Origin: Hirudinaria manillensis
Taxonomy: Eukaryota; Annelida; Clitellata; Hirudinida; Hirudinidae
NCBI GenBank assembly: GCA_034509925.1
Contig: CM067532.1
Location: 3,150,642-3,214,641 of the forward strand
Length of the DNA stretch: 64,000 bases
Direction: 5' to 3'
Below, piece by piece: positions 35,836 to 48,100 of this stretch. Position 1 is the stretch's first letter. The number at the start of each line of letters is the position of its first letter. The notes under the pieces were generated by a model that saw nothing but the letters and a program-made list of their open reading frames with translations, ran no database searches and was not told the DNA's origin. Position numbers and translations under genes: made by a program.

Positions 35836-37385
35836 ATGAAACCAGATAAGCACAAGCAAAAGAAACAGAATGATTACAAGCGAAAGCATGGAATCGCAAA
35901 CAAGACATCCAAATCAGAAACTAAATTGGACAACGAAAAGTCTATTAATGAAGACCAACAAAGGGCATCAGGTAATTCCAAAACTGAAATTGATTCAGAC
36001 CCATCTCAAGCTGGACAGGAACTTCATGACATTCAGGTTATTTCTTTTTTCCCACATTTAGCAATATCATCTGCTTTTGATTTCTGTCAGGAAATATGGA
36101 ATTATAAAAACATGCAATCACCGCTGATTGAAAAACTTTCAAGTGATTTTGCATAATGAATAACGATCTGTTAAATAAGTAAATTAGAAGAATGCTGGCA
36201 GAAATACAAGAAGAGGCTGAATGGCTAGCATTCCAGAAAAATAAGCAATAATGGCAATGGTTGTCATGCATATTAAAAACAATGTCTTTGCACATACAGT
36301 TGCCCTCAGGGAGTGATGCCACACATTACATGTTACTATGTGCTGCTATGTGGATCTCCAGTGATTAGGAGCACTGCAAAAGCTAATCTAATTTAATATT
36401 TTGCTGTAAATTTGAAATCAAATCCAATGATTGTACAAAAACATTAATTAACCTCTAGAGCACCAATGAGGAGAACAATATAGAATTTGAAGAAATTGAA
36501 GAGCTTGAAACAGGCGAGGATTTGAATGACATACTCAAAGACACAGGTAATGACTGTTATTAATGAAAATTATTTTACACGCCAATATCATGTCAGCAAT
36601 TGCCTTGCAGCAAATACCATGTTTCAATATCAGTACCATCAAGACAGCTTTTTCGAAGAGATTGGAGATTATGCATGTTTTGATGATAAATGTTCAGATG
36701 TTGTGTCCATTCAACCGAGCATTTTATCTCAGATTTTACTTGGTCTTCCATTATACAAAAGACTGGATCTTGAAGAAAGCATGTTTGAAGTATGTCATCA
36801 CAAAAGTTATTCTTAACATAAATTGTGTAATACTGCATGCTAGCATCAGATCATTTTCTCAAGCAAGTTGGATTTTGAATGTTACACATTACTACGATTC
36901 CATTAATAACCGTAACCATTAATGCCACATGAACCAGTGTACCAGCTAATATGTTTAATTAATCAATTATTGTAAATTTACAGGAAGAAGATTTAGTGAA
37001 AATGCAAGCTGAAGCTGATAAGCATCTTTTAAATAGAAGCCCCCAACATAATCATTTTCAAACATCAAACAAGGAATTATTATCTGAAGAGATGTTTGAA
37101 TCATCATCATCATCATTAAATGGAGGAACACCAAGGAGAAAGAACCCAATAGCAGGTGGTACCAGCGACATTTTAGAAACAGAATCAACGTTCAAAACAG
37201 GACCAAGAATTACTGATGCAAAGCAAGACTCGATCCTTAAACCCAAGGTGTTAAACCCTGTTGTCCCAAATTCACTGCCTCATACCAAACAAAGCACAAC
37301 AAAACCTATAAAGACCATTCAACCCAGTAAAAAGAGCACCATGGCTGAACTTGAAGACGAATTAGATGCGTTGTTGAAAATGTAA
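35836..37385 (+). CDS. AVEN: AVEN-like cell-death and checkpoint regulator
   Basis: Aven inhibits apoptosome formation and activates ATM. Four exons fit in phase: 35836-36036, 36459-36546, 36611-36789 and 36984-37385, giving 289 residues. The N-terminus is basic (MKPDKHKQKKQNDYKRKHG), then an acidic stretch (IEFEEIEELETGEDLNDILK). The central block (MFQYQYHQDSFFEEIGDYAC, then IQPSILSQILLGLPLYKRLD) matches the conserved vertebrate segment FSQFRFAEEKEW...LVRALQELPLCLRLN. The C-terminus MAELEDELDALLKM corresponds to LEEELDLLLNL. A Ser/Thr/Pro-rich region lies between. An additional open stretch at 36091-36156 ends in a stop and is left out. It faces GINS1 tail to tail. Confidence 0.75.
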
Positions 37386-37969
37386 TAATAATAAAATGTA
37401 AGCATAATAAACCAGGCATTAAAGAGGTTTTATCAGAATGGCTGAAATTGTTGTTATTAAAACACTAGTGGTGCCCAGCCATGCGTTGCTGTGGCTCAAT
37501 GTGATTAATTTTATAAGAAAGAAATTTTCTAATATGTTTATTTTTACAATTTCACAATGCTTGAGGGTTACGATAGTTTATTTACATAGGCAGTGACGTC
37601 ATCGTCCATGGCAAGATGGCTGGATTTTCAAAAAAAGCGTATGATATAGTTGTGGCATATATATGAAACCTATATACCTATACACACTCCCCTGATCGAT
37701 TAAGTACTTTCAGAGAACATTTGCATGTTACAAACACACATTGCATTTTTATTTATATAGATTACATAGATTATTGGGCTTTACTGACAACTTTTTATCA
37801 TTAGTCTTGAATCAAAGTTTAATGAGATTTTAAATACTGCAAACGGCATATTGCATTAAGCTGGATTCATTACAACTTACTTCTAAGAACTTTTAAGAAC
37901 TAGACTTTGTGAAAACAGTTATTGAGTTTATTTACAAATTTGGGTGACCATGGTTAGCATGAAAGGTTC

Positions 37970-39366
37970 TCAATTGACAATGTGCTCAAGGACTCCTTGT
38001 CTGATCAGGGGCTCACATTCTGCCCTTGTCAGAAAATGCTGCAAAAAGATAAAATGACTTGAGGTGAATCAAGAAATTATGCAAACAAATCGGTACGAGT
38101 TTGTTTCATACCTGACTGTTCTTGGAAAGGAGGATGGTACTCCCATCATGGGCCTCAAATTCTCCGTAATCAATGAGGCATCGTACCTTCAAAAACAGTT
38201 TTGCCAATTAGACAGATGAGACTATAATGCCAATAAGTGGGTGGATGCATTAATTTGAATCAGATTACTGTTATCTATAGATTAAACAGTATCTGACATT
38301 GCCTAGGTAATGAGATTTGGGAGTCTGGAGACAAATCAGCTTAAATCATTCCTTTTGACAACCTATCCATGGAATAATGGTACTTCAGCAACTTCATATC
38401 ATTTTTGTAATGTATTTAAATATTTAAAAAAATTGGGAGTATAATGCATAATTTGTGCATAATGCTCTCATGATATACCACTTGTCAGAAACTGTGTTCT
38501 TTACATAAAATATTAAATCTCAGAATACACAATGATGTTATCTTGAACAGCTTTTTTGTTGACATTAACCACCAACCTCTATATAAAGTCCTTTTGGAGG
38601 TTTTGAGTCTTGTGTCAAGTCTAAACCTTCATAATCCCCTATGGACCTCATGTAAGATGCAAGCAATTTGCTGTACTTTGTGAACCATGACACCTGGAAT
38701 GTATAAACATATGCTAATGGTCACAATTGGATAATAGACAATATTCTCAAAGCATGCCAAGATTACTGGAGGTATTCCTTATACCTCATGCTCGGACAAG
38801 TTGGTTTTAGTTTCAGCTGGAATGACACTTCCAATGTCCCACCTCATCTGCCTGATCATGAGCAGCCTGTTATACCTATATCATATTATTAGATATATAT
38901 ACAAATATCCATTTTGGTAAATGATGAACAATCATTATTGTTCACAAGAATATAGGTGCCAAAAATCATATTAGTGTATATCTTATCAATTAACAAAATC
39001 TTACAAGTAGGCTAAAAGGCATCTACGATTTCTTGCTAGGGCAACATGTCTCAGTTGAATTGTGGGATAAAGGTCCTCGTTTCCATCAATAGCTGAATCA
39101 CTGAGATAAAGAAAAAAGTTACCAAAATTTTTTTTACAAAAACAATTAAAACATACACATCTGCTTGATTCTGCTCAAACAACGCCTTCATTTCATCAAG
39201 CACTTGTCTCACCATATCTTCCTTTTAAAGTTTAACAAGAGAGTATGATTATGTTAGCCAATTGCATAACAAAATCGTTTTAAGCTCTTACATTGTATGC
39301 CGGAATAGTCCTCCCTTGGGAACGTTGAAGTTCTTTTATAAGTTCTAAAGCTTTCTCGGCAAACAT
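37970..39366 (-). CDS. GINS1: GINS complex subunit 1 (PSF1)
   Basis: GINS is part of the CDC45-MCM-GINS replicative helicase. Exons read from 39366: [160 protein letters not shown] and VN-stop. It follows vertebrate PSF1 almost block for block, including the C-terminal B-domain (YIEVRCL.DYGEFE) needed for complex assembly. Full length for the family (about 196 residues). The start is head to head with the gene at 39779, 412 bp apart, so the two probably share a bidirectional promoter. Confidence 0.93.
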
Positions 39367-39778
39367 TATCTGCCCCAAATTTGATCGAAAATGCACAGAA
39401 ACCAAGAATCAAAAATTCCGCCACCCAGTGAGAACAGTTTCGCCGCTGTTATTTGAAAAACTTTATTGCTCAAGAAAATACTTAGTAAAATATTTAAAAT
39501 ATTATTAATGTAAACCTATTTCAGGCATTATTAAAACTTTGTCCTTACACCGCTTTCTTTTAAATTACCGACTAAGTCGAAAGTTTTTTTTTCAAATTAT
39601 TAATATATTTTAAATCAATATTCACTTATCACAAAAGTTACAGGTAATAACTAATTCGTTTGTTATTGTTTACATACATCTAATGTCAAGTTGTTGCTGT
39701 GGGTCAGGGCTGGTCGTGCTTCGGTATGGCGTTTCTATAACATCATTAACAAAGTCCTGTTTTCATTCTAATTTCGGG
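39367..39778. promoter_or_regulatory. Shared divergent promoter region (GINS1 / PPxY membrane protein)
   Basis: Only 412 bp separate the two start codons on opposite strands. No clear TATA box is seen on either side, as is usual for bidirectional housekeeping promoters. Inferred from geometry. Confidence 0.45.
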
Positions 39779-41160
39779 ATGAAGCCTTTTCTTATTTTCG
39801 TTCTTATTCTGCAGCTTGTATTTGTTGAAGGTAACATGGATAACATTGTGGTTTTTGTTGTAAATGCAACTAAATCTGATATTATATTATCCAGCCGCTG
39901 ATGGTGAAGGAATGTCCACGATCGGTGCTATAGTGGGGTCGATTTTTGCTATCGTCGCTATATTTTTGATACTTTCACTGTTGTATTTCTGCTACAGAAA
40001 ATATAAACAAAAAGAACACTTAAGACATTCAGTCCGTTATATAAATAACACCAATTCAAGAACTCAGGTGGATATTCATAATAATGGATTTGCACCTCCA
40101 CCAAGCTATTTCCAAAGTGAACCTCAACGTCAGACAAACCATCACACCCAGATTAATATCGATCAACCTCCATCATATTCTGCCCACATGAGCTTGTACC
40201 ATACCCATGCAAGTGGGCAGCCAATGGTTTCAGGGAACGTAATGCGGGGTCTGGACAACCCAGCCTTTTTAAACAGGAGCATCAGTAGCTTTTCTGACCT
40301 TCCAAATATGGCTGAAGTTCTCCTCACAAGCAGCAGGACATCCATTCCAGCTGCCATTATGGCTGAGGGAAATCCTACAAAAACCAACAAGTATGAAGTT
40401 AAATATCTAATTCAATATCTAGTATCATTAAAAGTAGTATTGCAACAATGACTATCTCCAATTTGCATGCGTTATGTTTAACACTTGAAGTTAAGTTTGT
40501 CTTTCTTTTGAATTATTTTAATTGGATGAGCATAATAACTTTTCATCGCATAATAGGACGTCTGATAGTGCCAGAGGGGACAGTATAGAATCTAAAGCAA
40601 CATCGAGCTCTTCACAATTTGCTTATGTTAATCCACAGTTTTCTATGCTATTTGAAGAAGATGAACATCAAAAACCAGGAAGTATATTGAATGAAAGGCT
40701 CGAATCATCTGATTCCGAGTCAGAATTACCAACGGCAGATATGGGTGGAAAGTGGTTGGATTCCATAAAAAATCAACAACCAGCTGATAAACAGAATGTT
40801 GTCCAAAAAAGTACGGTCGGGCAAGCCGACAAATCACGGCAAAAAACAACCTCGAAAGGCAAGTCAATAAATAAGAAACCCCCATCACTTGACAAAATCT
40901 CTCATCGACCTGAAAAAAAGAGAGTTCAGAAAATGAAGATGGAATCAAGTGACTCTGGAGCAGAAGTGAGTTCAAATCCTCAAGGCAGCGTCGATCGGGC
41001 TCACGGGGTCAACGAGACGAGACTCAGCAAGATTTCCTCAGATTCCGGTTTAGGAGACGCCTCGACAGTTAAGAAATCAAAACAGAATCCCAGGCTGAAA
41101 TGGGACGCAGTAGACAGCAATAACAAAAAGTTTAGTAGGAGTCTATCCACTGACGTATGA
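39779..41160 (+). CDS. Single-pass membrane protein with two PPxY motifs and a C-terminal PDZ ligand
   Basis: Three exons join in phase: 39779-39830, 39895-40390 and 40557-41160, giving 383 residues. The first exon is a signal peptide (MKPFLIFVLILQLVFVE). Very few residues follow before a transmembrane helix (TIGAIVGSIFAIVAIFLILS) and a basic stop-transfer (CYRKYKQKEHLRH). The cytoplasmic part has FAPPPSYFQ and DQPPSYSA, two PPxY motifs that bind WW domains of NEDD4-type ubiquitin ligases or YAP-type proteins. The remainder is Ser/Asp/Lys-rich and probably disordered. It ends RSLSTDV, a class I PDZ-binding tail. Architecture resembles Shisa/VOPP/WBP1-type adaptors but lacks their cysteine-rich ectodomain, so the family is unknown. 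It is expected to recruit ubiquitin ligases or PDZ scaffolds at a membrane. Confidence 0.75.
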
Positions 41161-42260
41161 TTACAAAGTGCCTTGGATGTTGCCATGACCACGTCATTGT
41201 TACGTCCGATCGTTGTTTCTTTCATTGTGGCTTTCATTTTCTCGATCTTTTGGAGATTTGTTCGTTTATCAGAATTAAATAAAAATTCTTTCATGATCGC
41301 ACCCATGATCAAATATTTGGGACTTATGCATAAATTGATATTTGTTAAATCATTTGTTTCCAATGATTAATGAGAGCAACGTCCTGTTTTAATGTTGCAT
41401 TTACATTTTTGATTTCTTTGCAGAACAATTTTAAATGTTTCGTTAGTGAAGACTTTTTAACGATAATAAAATGTTGAGATTGAATTGGTTTGATAAAAGT
41501 CACCAAAAATTGTGCTGGGTATTATATGGGAGGATTGATTAATTGCGAATCATAAGATATCAATGACGAAATGAAGAGTGACTTGAATTCCAAAAATTTT
41601 ATGACGTCAGTGAATATCAGCCTGTTTCGTGTTTCTTAACGGAATGTTTCGTTGCTGATATATAAAGATATACTGTATTTGGCGATGGATCTGCAACAGT
41701 GACTGAGGGAAGCATGTCCAAACAAAGACTAGAAATTCAAATGATATGTTCTTCGCGCAAATTCGGGCAAAACATACAAAAACTTCTATGTTATTTCTAA
41801 ATCACCCCCCTCTTCGTCCCAATAGTGATGACCATGAACGTAGCCGACTCAAACATTGCAGAAAGGAATAGTTATATTTCAATACATCTGTACAAGCATC
41901 ATTTTTAAACCAAGCATTTACTTATAAATTTAAAGGAATTACCTACAAAGCAATCTATCAACCGAATAAGCAGGAAAGATAATTTAGAATGAAAATTGGA
42001 ATGTTCACAATTATAAAGACTACAGAATAGAAATACTTGACATTTTATTCAAAATTTAAGCATTTATATACAATCAGTTGTTATCCAGATAGAATTATTG
42101 TATTTTTGTGGTCATGAATTTAATCGTAAAATAAATTATGAAACAAATATTTTTATATGTATAAATGTTTTAATCTTAAAAAATGTTACATAAATAATTT
42201 ATATTTTTAAATTAGTCTTAGAAAAAACATTACGAGTCTTAACTAGCACAACAACATCCA
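41161..42260. other. 3' UTR and intergenic, no gene seen
   Basis: Contains the probable 3' UTR of the PPxY gene (AATAAA-like signals near 41466) and AT-rich spacer. ORF at 41173-41370 has no family resemblance. Confidence 0.45.
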
Positions 42261-42275
42261 TTTTCCTTCCTTTCC
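42261..42275 (+). promoter_or_regulatory. Pyrimidine tract (TOP-like) at the probable start of RPS16 transcription
   Basis: TTTTCCTTCCTTTCC lies about 100 bp before the start codon. Terminal oligopyrimidine tracts mark the 5' ends of ribosomal-protein mRNAs and give mTOR control; assignment here is by position and composition. Confidence 0.5.
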
Positions 42276-42369
42276 GGTTTGTCGCTCTGAGGAGGTTGTT
42301 GATCGGATTTTTGAAGCGTGATACGATATTGAAATTGACATTGGAAATATTAATACGTTTTAGATAAGC

Positions 42370-43016
<647 letters not shown>

Positions 43017-45018
43017 AACTTGGATTGTCTGTCTTTTCATCAAATAAAATTGATTTGGACAGTAACATTCATTTGATTTTTATGTTGTTTGCCTCATTAT
43101 ATGTTAGGGTTGTGATTCTTGTGGAAGAATACTATTTGGCTAATTGCCTTGGCTTGCTGAGAAGCAGCCAGTGGTGGGGTCTTTGGATGTTGCCCATTAG
43201 GCATGACATCTTTTGGGAGGATAGGTCACTTTTCTTGTCTTTGTTGCATCCTAATTGATAATGTTATGAAATTCTCTGAGTCGATGTCTTGAGGGTTCTG
43301 CATGATTGAGTTAAAATTTATGTACTCTGGATTGGGTATTTGCTTTTTGGAGTTTTTGATGCAGTTACATGAACTGATTTAGCTTGAGAATAGTGGCTGA
43401 GTTGGATTAGTATCAAATATTTCTGAAGGTCCATTGCTTGCATAGCTCTTGTTGCACTCTTGGCATTGGCAATAAATTCAATCGAAAATTGATGCTAGTA
43501 GAAAGCGTGTTAAAATGATTCGCTGGGAGAAAACTACTGGCATTAGAAATTGAGTTTTGAAGAAATTCACTTTTTTCTGATCTGCCGGGGTTTTTATGAG
43601 ACGATCGGCAGGTGTCTCAAACCCAAATTAGCTGAGGATGGTTACAATGTAATATACTGTTTATTAGCGGGAGGGTTCGACCACGGCATTGGAATTTAGA
43701 CAAAAAATAGTGGTTTTCGTTTGGCGGTAGAACTTTACGTGAGCCCGAGATGGAAATATATGTTTAATAAATAATTTAAAGATTAAATTCTCTTCTCCAT
43801 TTTAAATTTCTTCTGTTTCAAGTGGAAAACTATGTCCTATAGACCCGCTTAGCGATAGCCAATTGGCTTTAAAGTTAAAATCACAGAAAATTTATCTGAA
43901 TGTTGATTTGATATTATTATTTCATATATTACCGATATTATTACAAATAAACGAAAAACCAGGGAACAAATTTCGCAGTTTGATTTGTTGCGGTACCCTT
44001 GGTCACCCACAGCCATAAATCAACAGAAATTAAAACCTCGAGGTTTTTCCACTGAAAGCATAAAAAGGGAAATCATGCTCCTAAAGTTATCGAAGACAAT
44101 ATTTTAGTTTTCAGTCTCAGAATATCTAAGAAATATTTGCAAAATCAGCAAATGTCAATAGTTTAAATTTAAAACTTAAACGCTATCGTTAAAAATAACT
44201 AACGTCTGCAATTATAAGAAATATATCTTATAATAAGATGTATTAAATTATTAAAGCATAGTATGAAGATATTATGAGACTATTATATTTTATGGCTGCA
44301 ATATTGCTCATTTGGAAATTATAGAATCAGTAACACCTCAATTTTCGAAGTTAGAGATTGGCAACTGATGTTCAGTATTGATATCTACGTGCAAGGCTTT
44401 TTGCGCATGAATTAATTAAGAACCACCTCAACATCATCATTATCATCTCTGATGTCATCACTACCACTACCACCAACATCATCATCATCACCAAATTATG
44501 CTTATTTTATTCTTGAAATTACGTTTATAAATAATATTATTTAAGAAATATTCGAACAATTTTACACAGGTGATAGGAATTATAAACAACAATATCCACG
44601 CAGAATAATATTCTTTCTTTTTTTTGTGTGTAGAAACGAATGGAGAATGAGTTCGATTAAAAAATCAAGTCTTCTTTGGAATCTAGAATCTGGAACAACA
44701 TTGTTTAGTCTCCACCACTGCCTTTATCACCCTTGCCGTACGACTAAAACTCTTCATCTGCCCAGCCACGATCAGCCAAATCATAATTCCTCTCAGTTGT
44801 TGCACCTATGAAACAATGAAAGAGTATTTTATTGCCTGTAATAATAGTAATTACACAGCTTTCAACTGTATTGTAGGAATTTCATATATATATAATAATA
44901 TTTCCGAAATAATATTACAAATTATAGCAAATTATAGTTCACATGCAACGTATCGATGAACTCCAAGGCAAGTTTTAATTAGAAACTTCAAAATCAATCC
45001 ATTATCGATCGCAAAGTG
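43017..45018. other. Intergenic, no gene seen
   Basis: Spacer between RPS16 and the macroglobulin gene. Holds a CAT/CAC-rich simple repeat at about 44430-44492 and AT runs; the ORFs at 43025 and 44626 show no family signal. Confidence 0.45.
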
Positions 45019-45055
45019 TATAAAAGGATGCCAGAGGAGAGCATTGACAGTCAGT
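45019..45055 (+). promoter_or_regulatory. Core promoter of the macroglobulin gene (TATA box and initiator)
   Basis: TATAAAAGG at 45019 is followed 32 bp later by TCAGT (45051), the arthropod-type initiator. A leader intron would end at the CAG just before the start codon at 45154. Confidence 0.65.
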
Positions 45056-45153
45056 AACAAAAATTGCTTCTTGCGATTTCTTGTTACATTCGAGGTGAAG
45101 TACTAGATTTATTATATATTATATTTTAAATAAATTATTCTTTTCATTTGCAG

Positions 45154-48100
45154 ATGGAGAGACATCCGTTGATCCTGCTCCTGTTGTCAGCATTCGTGGT
45201 GTCCAGTTTGGCCATCAGTGCTGTTCCAACAACCAGCACGTATGTTGGAAGGGATGTGTACGTTGATGTACGAAGTGTTGATGATAGTTTTAAATGTTTA
45301 AATGTTCTTTCCCAGGTCCTACGTCGTCGTCACAGATGATGTTCTCGTACCCGGCTCTGAACTTCTGATTGACCTGCATCTGCTTGACCTCGTCCGCTCT
45401 GACCCCAAGGAAGAAGACAACAAGGAAGCCAGCGATGAATGCGTCCTCGATCTGAGCGTTTCTTCTGACGACCACCTCTGGCATCGATCCCTGTGGAAGA
45501 TTGATGTGGACAAGACCCCGAAAAGTACTTGATTTTCATGTCCGACATCTTTGGAGGATTTTCAAGTAATGAATAACTTGCAATTTGTTTTCAGGTTTCT
45601 CCAAGACGCTGAGAATTCTGGTTAGAAATATCTGTAATATTTTTCATTTTCCATGAAATTGTCGTTTAATTTTTTTTCTTTAAACAAACAGGTATCGGAC
45701 GATGAGAGGCTGTTGGGAGACAAGTCGGTTCTGAAGGTCGAGTCGAGTTCCTGCTTCAAGTTTTCACGTTCAGTCGAAGTTCCAACTGGAAGAAGAGAGC
45801 TTTTGGTTACACTGCGCACTGACAAACTGAAGTATCGCCCCGGAGAACTTGGTTTGTTTCAATTGGCTTTTAACTTGTTTAGTGTTAATAAATAAATCCA
45901 TTAACTAATAAACTTAACTTGTTTCAGTGTTGATTGAGTCTCTCGTTCTCAGCCACGAATTGAAACCTCATCCGAAACCGTTCAATCTGTCAATCTACGT
46001 GAGTGAAGTCATGAAGTGGAAAAGATGATGTTTATTTAAATTAAAATTAATGTTTTTAATTTTTCAGAACCCGAAACACGTTCCGCTGGTCAGATGGTTG
46101 AACGTGACAGCTGAGGAAGGTTTGTAGTCTCAAAGTTTTATCTTTCTTTGCAAATATTCAACAATGCGAGTTCATAATCATTTTGTTATTTAACTTTCAA
46201 TTTTTAATTTGTTCAGGCCTCTTGAGAAGAGAGTATTTGCTTTCCGTAATGTCAAAATCGAGCCAGTTGGTTCTATCCCTGGAAAGCCACGTAAGGACAA
46301 AATGGAGAACTAAACATTTAATGATTGATTCAATCACTCGATTGATGTTTTACATTTTAGGATCAAGTTGTCAACCACACCTTCGAAATTGAGCAGCCCG
46401 GTGGTCCTTACGGTAGGAAAACTAATTGCTGGAGAATAGCAAGCTCTTATTAACTTGAATTTATTTCAACTCAGCATTTACTGTTTCAGACAGAGAATGT
46501 TTCATGGTTGACGTAAGATCTCCGAGGTATCACACCCTTCACTCGGACGATGAGAGTAAAAGTCCCAATCTGGAGGTCAGCGTGGTAGCCAGGTAAATGC
46601 ATCGTTGCTCTACCTCATCGTCGTCGTCATCGTGTAGTTGTGATCGAAGTAACTGATAATAAAATAACATTTTTATTATACAGCTATCCTTCTGGAGCTC
46701 CGTTGGATGGAAAAGTGGAACTGCAATTGAGTCTCGGTAACAACACGAAATCAAAAGGATCATTGCCTCCAGTCGATGTATTATTCTCTGTTATTTGAAT
46801 TAGGATATGATTTGATATTTATTTTGATAGAAATGTTATCATTTTTAATATCACCGATTGACTGTTTTTATTTCAACAGCTCGTTGCTGGCCACAAGGAG
46901 TTTTCACTGAAAGCTGCTGAAATCAAACAACTCCTGGGCTTGAAAACGGAAGAGCCACTGGCGGGTCAGGAGGTCAAAGTTTCAATCAAAGTTCAAGAAG
47001 AACATCTTCCTCGCCTGGAAATAAGCAGTGAAAGTCACTCTGAGGAAGAGAGCGAAAAAGATGGCGGATCACAGGTGTTGGTTCCGATCACCAGAGACGT
47101 CTTTGTCACCTTCGTCGATCAGTCTCAAGTGCTGTTCTTCAGTGAATTCACTCCTGTCTTTTTCAAACCTGGCTTGACATTCGTTGGACAAGTGAGAGAA
47201 GGAGACAAATATATTCTAATTCATGGGACAACATTCATTCATTCATTCATTGTCATCTGTTTACTCTTTCTTTAATTTCAGGTCTTACTGAAACCAGTAG
47301 AAGAATCGGTTCCACACATGTTAGAGGAGACTCTGGTGACAGTCACTGTCAAGCACCACACTTCGACACCAGGAAGTCCAAAGGAAGAGAAGCTCACTCT
47401 GAAACTCACGCCAAACTCACTCGGCGAGTTTTCGTTCAAAGTTCCAAAGGAAGACAAAAAACTCGAACTCGAAGTAAAACATTCGTTGAAATGTAACTTT
47501 GTCGTATTAAATCGTTATTTGTGACAATATCTTTCTATTATTTCAGGCTCAGTTCGAAGACAAAAGGTCTGGCAAAGTCGTGAAAGCTCATCTGGACGAA
47601 ATTCTGCCATTTTCAACGGAAAGCAAGGATGGATACTCTGTGCAGGTGTTGACGGAAGAGAAACCGCCAAAAGTTGTCGTGAGTGTCGCTATAAATTACA
47701 AACATGTAACTCGAAACATCAGATTACTTAACTGAACATTTTATTTAGGTCGGTGAAACACTGGAGGTCAAGGTCGAAACATCGTTCCCAACCACAGAGG
47801 TCATCTATCAAGTTTTCAGCCGATCAGGAATGGTTCTCTCAGGAATGTTGGTGTCTCCATCGCCTGCGACAACACACGATCTGTCTGTGGTCATCCCGCA
47901 AAATGTCGGCCATCTTTTGTCAGCTCCCCGTCTTGTCGTGGAAGTTCTCAGTCCAAGCAACGAAATTCTTTCCGACAGTCTTCGATTTGTCGTCGTACAG
48001 CCTCAAGAAAGTCCGGTAAGAATTGAACATGCGATTGTTTACCTTTTCCTAAATTAATTCCTAACATTAACCCTTATAATTGCTTAAATTGTAGCTGGAA

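Noticed and set aside
36091-36156. Possible extra AVEN exon (EIWNYKNMQSPLIEKLSSDF)
   Set aside because: It runs into a stop codon and the flanking exons already join in phase without it.
41173-41370. Hydrophobic 65-codon ORF after the PPxY gene
   Set aside because: Lies in the probable 3' UTR with no promoter or homologue seen.
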